DNA of 64,000 nucleotides from Brevibacterium sp. XM4083. Its GTDB lineage: Bacteria; Actinomycetota; Actinomycetes; Actinomycetales; Brevibacteriaceae. The position numbers and the translations under genes are program-made. The stretch is from NCBI RefSeq assembly GCF_006489205.2, contig NZ_VFYR02000001.1:1024555-1088554 (forward strand), in the 5' to 3' direction. This document shows, piece by piece, positions 15,929-24,441 of the stretch (position 1 is the stretch's first letter; each line of letters opens with the position of its first letter). Under the pieces are notes generated by a model. The model worked only from the letters and a program-made list of their open reading frames with translations, ran no database searches and was not told the origin of the DNA.

Positions 15929-16331
15929 GACTCGCAGTTCAGTAAACCCGCACAGTATCGACCCGACAGGCATACTTTTATAGTGCTCGCAAGCAACGGG
16001 CAATCACCTCGGTCCCGAGCCCGGCCTGTAGTGGCTGTCATTGACGGGCTACTGCGGAAGGTGCGAACACCTTCCACGTGCTCTCGCGGGTGGTCGGAAA
16101 GCGCAATTCACATACATGCCCTGCCGCTGCAAACGGCGAGCGCCCCGTCAAGCGTAGGCGGGAAGTGAATGGTGGCCTGAAACCCCAACCGCCCCTCGTG
16201 CGCAGCGTCGCTCGGGCCCACTGGAAGAGGTGCAGCGCGCCCCAGCCATCCCCCATGCTGCCGACCGCGCCACGATGCGAACCACGTTGGCCGCGAAGAG
16301 AGACTTCAGGCCACCGGAGCTGAGAGACCTC
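15929..16331. other. 403-bp non-coding stretch after the AmCP operon
   Basis: No gene with a ribosome site is seen between the operon end and the convergent MerR gene. No strong terminator hairpin was found by eye. Confidence 0.5.
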
Positions 16332-16709
16332 CTACGCAATCTTGTCGGCAGCGCAGCTCTCAACCTCGCTGAGGTATTCGTCGATGGCATCCCGATTCTT
16401 CGCCAAGCATCGAACACGCTCATCCATACGATCACGGTGATGCCTGAGTAGCGCCAACATCTCCGGCGTTGCATCCTTGAAGAAGATCGTTCGCGGCTTA
16501 TCCAGGCAGGGAAGGACCTGCTTGATGATGCGCACTGGGAGCCCTGCATCGAGCAACCCACGGATCTGCAACACTCGGTCGATGTTGGCCTCCTCATACC
16601 AGCGGTAGCCGTTTTCGCTACGCTCGGCCATGATGAGCCCCTGCTCTTCGTAGTAGCGCAGCAGCCGCCGCGAAGTGTCAGTCCTCTCGGAGAGCTCGCC
16701 AATGCGCAT
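16332..16709 (-). CDS. MerR-family transcriptional regulator
   Basis: 125 residues from ATG 16709; ATG 16718 is an equally possible start three codons upstream, and the longer frame to 16769 would run through the operator. The N-terminal winged helix is canonical: MRIGELSERTDTSRRLLRYY, EEQGLIMAERSENGYRWY, then IDRVLQIRGLLDAGLP and a coiled-coil dimerisation helix (residues about 75-115). A Cys lies near the C-terminus (EVESCAADKIA) and another in VLPCLDK, but there is no clear metal-binding loop, so an organic effector is likelier. It is divergent from the MFS gene 67 bases away with a near-perfect dyad between. The same operator type lies before the racemase-like gene at 2690, which suggests a small regulon bracketing the AmCP cluster. 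Confidence 0.85.
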   Translation of the reverse strand: MRIGELSERTDTSRRLLRYYEEQGLIMAERSENGYRWYEEANIDRVLQIRGLLDAGLPVRIIKQVLPCLDKPRTIFFKDATPEMLALLRHHRDRMDERVRCLAKNRDAIDEYLSEVESCAADKIA

Positions 16710-16736
16710 GTGTCGCATCTCACTTTCAGATTCGGC

Positions 16737-16761
16737 TTGACCTTCACACTTATGTGAGGGT
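16737..16761 (+). promoter_or_regulatory. MerR-type operator in merR/MFS divergent promoter
   Basis: -35-like TTGACC at 16737-16742 leads into the dyad ACCTTCACA-CTTA-TGTGAGGGT (16740-16761), with 8 of 9 paired positions. It lies just 15 bases before the MFS start codon, so the MFS transcript must have a very short leader or start elsewhere. Confidence 0.65.
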
Positions 16762-16775
16762 TTCACCATGGTTGC

Positions 16776-17996
16776 ATGACAGATACAACTACGTCAACGC
16801 GCGTTGGTCGTCCGCCTTCCGAGCGGCTGCCCGTAGGCTCCTTGCTCGCGCTCGGTACAGCAGTGTTCATTACAGCCCTCACCGAGACTCTGCCAGCCGG
16901 TGTGCTTCCGGGCATGAGTGCAAGTCTCGGAGCCAGCGAGGCGGCGGTAGGCCAGACTGTGACCATCTACGCGATTGCGACTGCGCTGACAACGATCCCT
17001 CTTGCCATTCTCACTGCGAAGTGGCGCAGAAAGCCACTCTTGCTGGTGACCATGGCTCTGTTCGCTGTCGCCAACACGGTAACGGCCTTCTCCAGCGACT
17101 ATCTCCTCACCATGATCGCCCGATTTGCGGCCGGCGTAGCGGCCGGACTGGCCTGGGCAATGATTGCAGGCTACGCGCGCCGGATGGTCGTACCTTCCTT
17201 GCAGGGGAAGGCCATCGCAGTGGTGATGACGGGAATCCCGCTTGCTCTGGGCCTCGGCGTGCCTGCAGGCGCCTTCCTCGCTGGTCTCATCGACTGGCGG
17301 GCGGCATTCCTCGCGATGACCGTGCTCACGCTCATCCTCCTCCTGTGGGTGCTCTTGTTTGTTCCGGATCAGGCAGGAACAACACGGGATCGGAGCACCG
17401 GAGTACGGGCAACGCTTGCAACTCCCGGCGTTGTCGCGGTTCTGGTCGTCGTGCTCTTGTTCGTCCTCGCCCACACCATTGGGTACACCTACATAGCAAC
17501 ATATCTACATCAAGTGGGGCTTGGAGCACAGGTCGACTTGGTCCTGCTCGCCTTCGGGCTCGCTTCCCTTGTCTCCATCTGGGTGACAGGAACGTTCATC
17601 CAGACGCATTTGCGAGCGCTTATGATCTTCACGACGGTGCTCGTCGGAGTTGCCTCGACGGCGCTAGCGCTCGTCTTCGACAACCACGTACTGATTTACG
17701 TGGCTGTGATCGTCTGGGGTCTCGGCTGGGGCGGAGTCCCGACGTTGACCCAGACCGCTGCCAACGACGCTGGGGGGAAGGCGGCTGACACGGCTCAGTC
17801 AATGCTGGTTACCCTTTGGAACCTGTCCATGGCGTTGGGGGGCATAGCGGGCGGCCTTATCCTCGCAGGCCTGGGCACCTTGTCACTCCCTTGGGCCCTG
17901 CCTGTCCTACTGTTGCCAACGCTTATCGTCGTGCTGGCCTCGCGCCACGGTTTTCCTCGCTACCGGGCAGTAGCCGAGACTGAGCCCACAGACTAG
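16776..17996 (+). CDS. MFS transporter (DHA1-type efflux family)
   Basis: 406 residues with about 12 hydrophobic segments, starting at ATG 16776. The loop 2-3 signature appears as AKWRRKPLLLVTMALF, and the motif-C region TGIPLALGLGVPAGAFLAG (Gly-rich TM5) is typical of drug:H+ antiporters of the DHA1 family such as AraJ/Cml/YdhP-like exporters. Substrate is unknown. Divergence from a MerR regulator implies inducible efflux. Its position next to the AmCP operon, and the matching operator upstream of the racemase-like gene, make export of the cluster product or a related toxic compound plausible. Unrelated antibiotic or dye efflux remains possible. Confidence 0.85.
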   Translation: MTDTTTSTRVGRPPSERLPVGSLLALGTAVFITALTETLPAGVLPGMSASLGASEAAVGQTVTIYAIATALTTIPLAILTAKWRRKPLLLVTMALFAVANTVTAFSSDYLLTMIARFAAGVAAGLAWAMIAGYARRMVVPSLQGKAIAVVMTGIPLALGLGVPAGAFLAGLIDWRAAFLAMTVLTLILLLWVLLFVPDQAGTTRDRSTGVRATLATPGVVAVLVVVLLFVLAHTIGYTYIATYLHQVGLGAQVDLVLLAFGLASLVSIWVTGTFIQTHLRALMIFTTVLVGVASTALALVFDNHVLIYVAVIVWGLGWGGVPTLTQTAANDAGGKAADTAQSMLVTLWNLSMALGGIAGGLILAGLGTLSLPWALPVLLLPTLIVVLASRHGFPRYRAVAETEPTD

Positions 17997-18799
17997 AGGC
18001 CCGAGATAACCAGCAGGATGTTTGCGGTCCAACCGTTCTAATGTTTTGAGCGTTCGCGCTGGTCGACGGGTAGCGACTTTGGCTCGATATAGGGTTCAGT
18101 GCCGGCCCTAGGGTTTCCGCCATGGGGCCGGCACTCCAGTTTCCACGGTAAATGATGCTGCCAGAGGTGATCCCACCTGCACGTAGATCAACTGAGTGCC
18201 AAGCGTCGCGCGAGACCGCCACGGTATCTCTTCAGACTTTCATGCTGCACGTGCCATCGGCGCAACGCTCCATCGCAAGTATCGTGCCATTCGGGCTCGC
18301 CGAGCGTTATCTCACACTCCGCAGTCTCTGCCGTGATGTCTCGCCAGCCCTGAGCTATGTGCTTCTGATCATCGATACTCTCCGCCGCCGGCGCCATTCC
18401 TTTGGAGAGAAGGGCGACAGTGGGTAATATGGCTGTTTCCGGGCGGTCTAGGCATCGCCTGCCGATACCGCGAGCACGCTTTTCCTGCCGTCGGTATCGC
18501 ATTCCGCGACGTTGGCATCTTCCCCCGGCCTTGCTCTGCTTCTACGCGATCGAGCGACACCAGACTGCAGCCAGCGTGGTCCCAGTCCGTCGAGGTACTG
18601 CTCCCTTACGGCCAGACGACGTGTTCGGGTTCGAGCGCGGGGCTCCGCATGCGGGCTGCGCTCTCTGTGCGTGAAGAGCCCTGACATGCCGTCTCACCAG
18701 CCCAAGGACCGTCCACGCCGCCCGATAACTGCACGAACGGACCCGTGCAAGTGGGGCCGGGGCCTTGGCCATGTCGGTGCGTGGATCTACACTGAAGCA
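17997..18799. other. 800-bp region without a supportable gene
   Basis: Several short frames exist on both strands, but none has a ribosome site plus recognisable protein. The sequence may be decayed remnants marking the junction between the AmCP segment and the dnaE2 segment. The imuA/imuB genes often found upstream of dnaE2 are not here. Confidence 0.45.
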
Positions 18800-18815
18800 T
18801 CGAACATATGTTCGA
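18800..18815. promoter_or_regulatory. LexA (SOS) box
   Basis: TCGAACATATGTTCGA is a perfect 16-bp palindrome matching the actinobacterial/Gram-positive LexA consensus (CGAAC-N4-GTTCG). It lies 18 bases before the start of the DUF6504-like gene and therefore controls that gene and dnaE2. Confidence 0.9.
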
Positions 18816-18832
18816 TTTGGAGGGAGTGGGCC

Positions 18833-19129
18833 ATGGACACGATGCACCGCGAGGAAGTCGCGACCGTCTGGACGACCATCTCTGGCGCCCCGGAGCGGTT
18901 CATCTGGCACCGTCGCCGCTTCGTCGTCTGCGCCCGCCCGATCCCGTGGATGGCTCGTGTGCGCTGGTGGAAGGACAACACAGACCTCGTGGGCGCAAGG
19001 AACGCCCGGATGGTCGAGCGGCCGATGTGGCAGGTCCAGGCCAAGGCGCTCGACGATGGCGAGATGCTCATCTTTGACCTCGCGGTCGCCGACGGGCCGC
19101 ACTGGTCGATCCGGGTCGTCTCTGACTAA
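18833..19129 (+). CDS. Small DUF6504-like protein preceding dnaE2
   Basis: 98 residues from ATG 18833, preceded by GGAGGGAG and the LexA box; the longer upstream frame is rejected. It is rich in Trp and Arg (WHRRRFVV, WWKDNT, HWSIRVV), with a compact beta-rich pattern like DUF6504 proteins found beside imuB/dnaE2 in actinobacteria. The role is unknown but the SOS box and the 8-base gap to dnaE2 tie it to error-prone translesion synthesis. Family assignment is by pattern and context rather than strong motif. Confidence 0.65.
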   Translation: MDTMHREEVATVWTTISGAPERFIWHRRRFVVCARPIPWMARVRWWKDNTDLVGARNARMVERPMWQVQAKALDDGEMLIFDLAVADGPHWSIRVVSD

Positions 19130-19137
19130 GACCGTCC

Positions 19138-22100
19138 GTGCCCTCCTTCACTCATCTCCATGTTGCTTCGGCGTTCACCGCTCACCACGGCACTGCGCAC
19201 CCCGAAGCACTCGTGGCAGCGGCTGTCGACGGCGGCGCTGACGCGGCGGCGATCACCGACCACGACGGCATCTACGGCGCGATCCGGCACGTCCGTGCCT
19301 GCCTTGCGGCCGGGATCGATCCGATCGTAGGCGCGAACCTGCAAATCCGTGACGACGAGGGCGGGCTCTCGACGGTGACCGTGCTCGCGCGCGGCCACAA
19401 CCATGGTGCCGGGTGGGCGGGCATGGTTCGGCTCATCTCGGCCTCGCACTCACCGCGACGCCGGCAACGCACCCTTCACGGCACCGCCCACCGCAGCGCC
19501 TGGATCACCCCCGACCAGGCACCCGCGTTCCTGCTCGGCGATACCGGTCCCGTCGCCGCAGTGCTCCTCGGCCCGCGCTCCGACGTTGGTCGCGCCGTCC
19601 TCGAAGGCAAGCGGTCGCGCGCCCAAGCCCTGCTCGAGGCGTGGGAGCGGAGGCTGCCCGGCGGAGTCGTCGTGGAGATCGTTTGCCACCACACCCGCCC
19701 CGGCATGGGCGCGAGCCTGCGGCATGCCGCTGACATGCTTCAGCTCGCCCGCACCCAGGGGGTGCCGGCCGTGCTCACCAATGCCGTCCGGTTCCTTCGC
19801 CCCGACGATGCGATCACCGGTGACGTGCTCGACGCCGCCGCACTGCTGCAGCCCCTCGGGACGTTCGAACCTCAGCCCGCCCAGGCATGGTTGAAGCCCG
19901 CCCCGGCCATGCACGACTTGGCTTTCCGCATCTGCGAATACGCCGGGCGGTGCCGCGACGATGCCATCGATCTGCTCGCCCACACTGAGCAGGTCGCCGA
20001 CAAGTGTCGTCTCGACCCAGAGAGTGACCTACGGTGGCGGCGACCGAAAGTGCCTGAGCTCGAGGCGATCGGCCTGGCCGGCGCCGATCCGGTGCGGGTG
20101 CTGCGGCAGCGGTGCGAGGCCGCGATAACCGACCGATTCCCTGACGCCTACGGCGCCAGCCTGCGCCGGGTGCGGGACCGGCTCGATGACGAGCTCGCCA
20201 CGATCGGCGGGTTCGGGTTCGAGGCGTATTTCCTCACCGTCGCTGACGTCGTCGACCTCATCCGCGACATGGGCATCCGGGTCCAGGCGCGCGGGTCCGG
20301 CGCCGGCAGTCTCGTCAACCACCTGCTGCGCATCTCTGCCGTTGACCCGATCGAACACAGCCTGCTCTCCGAGAGGTTCCTCGGCAACGCCCGCAGCACG
20401 TTGCCGGATATCGATATCGACGTCGAGTCCGCCCGCCGCCACGACATCTACCAAGCCGTTTTCGACCGCTACGGCCACCACCGGGTGACGCTGCTGTCGA
20501 TGCAGTCGACGTACCGTGCGCGTGGTGCTGTCCGCGACGCCGGTGCCGCCCTCGGTCTCGACCTCGAACAGATCGACCGGATCGCGAAGAACATCTGGCG
20601 ATTCAACCCGGAGGACTTCCGGCAAGCATTGGACACGAAGCCCGAGCTGCGTGATATCGCCGCGCAGGTGAAGACCGACGCGCAACTCGACTTACTCATT
20701 GACCTCACGGCCCGTCTCGATCGGCTCCCGCGGCACATTTCGATGCACCCGTGTGGCGTGATCCTCGGCGACAGCAACCTTCTCTCGCTAACTGCAACCC
20801 AGCCGTCCGGGATGGGGCTGCCGATGTCGCAGTTCGACAAGGACGACATCGACGATGCCGGATTACTCAAACTCGACATCCTCGGCGTCCGGATGCAATC
20901 GTCTATCGCTCACACCCTCGCCGAGATCGCTCGCGTCAACGGCGCGACCGCCGTGGTCGAAGGCCGGCTGCCTGTCGATGCTCCCTATGTCGCCGCCGAT
21001 GGGCGGATCGACCTCGAGCAGATTCCGCACGATGACGGGCCCACGTTCGAGCTCATCCGGTCCACGCACACGCTCGGGTGCTTTCAGATCGAATCACCCG
21101 GACAGCGGGAACTCCTCGGCAAGATGCAACCCGATCAGTACCAAGACCTCGTCGCCGACATCTCGTTGTTCCGGCCCGGCCCGATGCAGGCGAACATGGT
21201 TGCCCCGTTCATCGACGCCAAACTCGGCTACGCGCCGGTCACCTACCTGCACCCCAGGTTCCGGCCGTTCCTCGCGGAGACGTACGGGGTGCTGATCTAC
21301 CACGAGCAGCTGATGCGGGTGCTGGCCGACTGCATGGACATCAGCCTCGCCGAAGCAGACGAGATCCGCCGCGCCCTTGCCACCGACACCGCGGCCATCG
21401 AACACCGCTTCCGTATACGGACAGCCGCCCGCGTCGACCAGCGGGGTCGGCGGCTGTTCCGGGACCGCGACATCGACCGCATCTGGACCAACGTGGTCGC
21501 CTTCGGGTCGTTCGGGTTCTGCAAAGCCCACGGCGCTTCGTTCGCGTTGCCGACCTACCAGAGCGCCTGGCTGAAGCAGCACTACCCGGTGGAGTTCCTC
21601 ACCGGCATCCTCGAACACGACCCCGGCATGTACCCGCGCCGACTCCTGGCCGCTGAGGCCCGCCGTCTCGGAATCACCTTGCTGCCAGTCGACATCAACG
21701 CGTCCTCCGATCAGTACCGTGTGGAACGAGTATCGCCTGGCGCCAAGGCCATCCGGTTCTCCTTTCGGGACATCACTGGCATCACCGGCCCCGAGCTCAC
21801 CCGGATCCTCAACGGCCAGCCGTACACCTCGATCACCGACCTCTACGAACGCGCACGCCCGTCACGACCTCTGATGATGCGCCTGGCGCGCATCGGCGCG
21901 TTCGACAACCTCACCCGCGACGAGCACGGACAAGCCAGCCGCGGTGGCATCATCGCCTACGTCCGACAACTCACCGCCCGCACTCACAAGAAGACGCCGG
22001 CGCCGCAGCCGGATCAGATTCCGCTCTTCGGCGATGAGGTGCTCCTCGACGCGACCATTCCCGACCCCAGTGCCGAGGAACGAATCGCCACCGACCTCGA

Positions 22101-22494
22101 CGTGCTCTCCACCGAGGTCGATGGCCACGTGATGGACCTGTACCGGCCGATGCTCGACGAACTCGGCATCACCCGCGCGTCAGAACTATTGGGCCTTCGC
22201 TCAGGTACGGAAGTGCTCGTTGCTGGAGTCCGTGTCGCAACCCAAACGCCTCCCATGCGCAGCGGTAGGCGAACGGTATTCATCAGCCTCGACGACGGTA
22301 CCGGTTGCATCGACGCAACGTTCTTCGAGGAAGCTCAACAGCAGGCGGCGTCGAGGCTGTTCACGGCGAGAATGATGACGATTCGTGGGCGTACCCGTCG
22401 TACAGGTGAGCGAGGGGTATCACTGCAGGCGGACGAAGCGCGCGATCTCAAGCAGATTTGGCAGGATTGGAAGCGGATCCGTGGGATGCGGTAG
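19138..22494 (+). CDS. dnaE2: Error-prone DNA polymerase DnaE2 (ImuC)
   Basis: 1118 residues, the usual DnaE2 size, from GTG 19138. Order of domains: PHP (FTHLHVASAFTAHH, AITDHDGIYG), polymerase palm with the catalytic LPDIDIDVES (Asp424 and Asp426) and LLKLDILGVRM with the third Asp, fingers (ESPGQRELLGKMQP, DISLFRPGPMQANM), then HhH and C-terminal OB fold (SELLGLRSGTEVLVAGV). The short C-terminus without the beta-binding and tau-binding extension of replicative DnaE1 supports DnaE2. It works with ImuB in SOS mutagenesis and lesion bypass; no imuA or imuB gene is in this window. Cotranscribed with the preceding small gene from the LexA-controlled promoter. Confidence 0.93.
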   Translation: MPSFTHLHVASAFTAHHGTAHPEALVAAAVDGGADAAAITDHDGIYGAIRHVRACLAAGIDPIVGANLQIRDDEGGLSTVTVLARGHNHGAGWAGMVRLISASHSPRRRQRTLHGTAHRSAWITPDQAPAFLLGDTGPVAAVLLGPRSDVGRAVLEGKRSRAQALLEAWERRLPGGVVVEIVCHHTRPGMGASLRHAADMLQLARTQGVPAVLTNAVRFLRPDDAITGDVLDAAALLQPLGTFEPQPAQAWLKPAPAMHDLAFRICEYAGRCRDDAIDLLAHTEQVADKCRLDPESDLRWRRPKVPELEAIGLAGADPVRVLRQRCEAAITDRFPDAYGASLRRVRDRLDDELATIGGFGFEAYFLTVADVVDLIRDMGIRVQARGSGAGSLVNHLLRISAVDPIEHSLLSERFLGNARSTLPDIDIDVESARRHDIYQAVFDRYGHHRVTLLSMQSTYRARGAVRDAGAALGLDLEQIDRIAKNIWRFNPEDFRQALDTKPELRDIAAQVKTDAQLDLLIDLTARLDRLPRHISMHPCGVILGDSNLLSLTATQPSGMGLPMSQFDKDDIDDAGLLKLDILGVRMQSSIAHTLAEIARVNGATAVVEGRLPVDAPYVAADGRIDLEQIPHDDGPTFELIRSTHTLGCFQIESPGQRELLGKMQPDQYQDLVADISLFRPGPMQANMVAPFIDAKLGYAPVTYLHPRFRPFLAETYGVLIYHEQLMRVLADCMDISLAEADEIRRALATDTAAIEHRFRIRTAARVDQRGRRLFRDRDIDRIWTNVVAFGSFGFCKAHGASFALPTYQSAWLKQHYPVEFLTGILEHDPGMYPRRLLAAEARRLGITLLPVDINASSDQYRVERVSPGAKAIRFSFRDITGITGPELTRILNGQPYTSITDLYERARPSRPLMMRLARIGAFDNLTRDEHGQASRGGIIAYVRQLTARTHKKTPAPQPDQIPLFGDEVLLDATIPDPSAEERIATDLDVLSTEVDGHVMDLYRPMLDELGITRASELLGLRSGTEVLVAGVRVATQTPPMRSGRRTVFISLDDGTGCIDATFFEEAQQQAASRLFTARMMTIRGRTRRTGERGVSLQADEARDLKQIWQDWKRIRGMR

Positions 22495-22739
22495 CTCGCC
22501 TTTTCGTAAGCACAGCAGTTTCGAAGTGGCGACGAGGGGACACAGGAAGGACTAGCTCCAGGATGAGGGGATAGATCTGTAGGCAGACTAGGCATGAACA
22601 GCGAACGTTAGAGCGGCGACGTTGCGCCGACACATCAGCGGCGGTAGCACCCCGGACACACGTGAAGAGAGAAATGTCGGGTGGCGGAGAAGGGCGCCAA
22701 TAGGTTCTTAGTCATCTACCGGGGCCCGTCTGCGTGTAC

Positions 22740-23282
22740 TCAGAGGCCCAACGGATCCCGTCGAGGATCCGAGGTACCTCCGCGACGAGACGGGGCCCCG
22801 ATATCCGACGGCAGGGTTCGGCGCGCTGATCGTTGAACGGAGGAAGCGCGCGCCGGGGTTTCGTCCGCGTTCTGCGCTGCCCCGATCCTGCGCAACAGGT
22901 CAAAGTGCGGCTTCATTTCGGGGATCAACTCCGGGTACGAGGTCTCTTCGAAATCCGTGATGATCACCTCGGCCTCCTCCGCGAAGGTGGTTCCATTGCG
23001 GCGCGCGGCTCGACGGACGATGTCGATGTCCATGAGTGCGTTGACGAAAGCGTCTGCTGGCTCGAAATCTCCAAAATCCTTTGCGGCATAGGTAGACAGG
23101 GCTTGTTTTTCGCCTCTTTGATCGGGCGACGCGGCGTAGTATCGGTTTACTCCGCCACGCCCTTCATTCTCGACGTCGAGGACGTGCTTGCCGTTCCGAA
23201 GTATTCGTGCAGTGAACGCGCCGGTATGTAGTTCTTCGACTTGGGTGACAGCGTATCCGCCAGTGTGGTCGGTGATCTTCAT
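22740..23282 (-). CDS. Hypothetical protein
   Basis: 180 residues. The ATG at 23282 has a strong AGGAGGAAGG site 8 bases upstream, which supports a real gene. The first 130 residues look like a folded alpha/beta protein (MKITDHTGGYAVTQVEELH, VENEGRGGVNRYY, YAAKDFGDFEPADAFVNAL, VIITDFEETSYPE). The last 45 are Arg/Ser-rich and probably disordered. I do not recognise a family. The gene stands alone between dnaE2 and the Zorya system in a stretch otherwise poor in genes. Confidence 0.6.
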   Translation of the reverse strand: MKITDHTGGYAVTQVEELHTGAFTARILRNGKHVLDVENEGRGGVNRYYAASPDQRGEKQALSTYAAKDFGDFEPADAFVNALMDIDIVRRAARRNGTTFAEEAEVIITDFEETSYPELIPEMKPHFDLLRRIGAAQNADETPARASSVQRSARRTLPSDIGAPSRRGGTSDPRRDPLGL

Positions 23283-24441
23283 GGTTGGTCCTTCCTCCTG
23301 GGTCGGTGGCCAGTACTTGGAGGTGCACGGCTACCAACGCGTCCGAGTGCTTCCCTAATGCGCGAGGCCCCCGGAGGCAACACGCAGCGTGGTTGGGGCA
23401 ACTGAGGCATGACGACTCAGTAACCCGCCACAGCAGACAACATCCCGGTACGAGGTCGCTCGGTCGCCCCCGACCATGGGAAGAGCCAGCGAACTCCCCG
23501 GGTGAACCAGAGCTGGCGGAGAGAACGTGCGTCGCGCTGCGCACAGCCCCACAAGTTCCCGTGCGGATGGAGCTGCCCGGCGGTAAACTGGGCATGTGCG
23601 ACGGCAGCGATCTGGTCGGCGAGAGCGGCTTTGATCGTGAGTGGCACGTAGATGGCACGAGCAGCCATCGGAGCTGGAGGAGCCGCAGGATTTCCCGCCT
23701 CTCATCAGGGAGGACGAGGACTGGGCGTTCTGAGATGGCAAGAACTGGGACTTCTGAGACCCAGCGCTTGTTTGGGGCCCGGATAGGCTGACGAGAGGCC
23801 CGGACCTGCAGGAATCTGTGAGGTCCGGGCCTTTTCCGTGCCTTTGCTCGACGAACAGAAATGGTCAGGGACGGGCGGCGGTATCCGTTCGGTATGGCAC
23901 GGGGGCACTAACGCACCATCAGCAGACTCATTTGGCGTCGGGGTTCTCGACTACGACCGTGGATGAGGAGTTGCGCGCCTGCGACTGGGAGACTTTCGAG
24001 CAGCCGACCGCGACGTTCCCGTGCCACTAGGGTGACGGTCACGAGTGTGCGGGACGCCGAGGCGAATACCCATAATCCGCCGTCAAACATCGGCCGGGCC
24101 GATATCGAGACTTGCTCGACGGCCACGAGTGAATGTGTCCCTGTGGTTTGAGTACTCCGCTCGAACCGCCGGGGCACCCATCGCTACCGACTATCGTTCG
24201 CCCGGAGATTCTGCCTGATGATCATGGTCGTAATGCCGGCGGCAACCAAGACCGGCACAATCGATCAGACCGGGCCGGCGATCGTATACTGGGTCGAGGA
24301 GACGCATCACCGGAAACGTCGGCAGCGGGGTTTGGGTAATTTGACCCGGTTGAGTACGAACTTGTTCACCGCAAGCCGGTCGCCCTGGCGGAACAAGCCC
24401 GGAGCCAACCAAATCATCAGCAGTCCCAGAATCTCCTACTT
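23283..24441. other. 1.16-kb region between hypothetical gene and zorD, mostly without genes
   Basis: It contains a strong terminator at 23795-23834. A minus-strand 83-codon frame (23417-23668, N-terminus MAARAIYVPLTIKAALADQI) reads protein-like but has no ribosome site, so it may be a remnant. Nothing else is supportable. Confidence 0.4.
23795..23834 (+). terminator. Rho-independent terminator
   Basis: Perfect 12-bp stem AGGCCCGGACCT (23795-23806) / AGGTCCGGGCCT (23820-23831), 13-base loop, followed by TTTT. No plus-strand gene lies directly before it, which suggests that an upstream gene has been lost or is unrecognised. Confidence 0.8.

Noticed and set aside
18152-18502. Short frames on both strands upstream of the SOS box
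   Set aside because: No ribosome site and no family; they do not resemble ImuA or ImuB fragments on reading.
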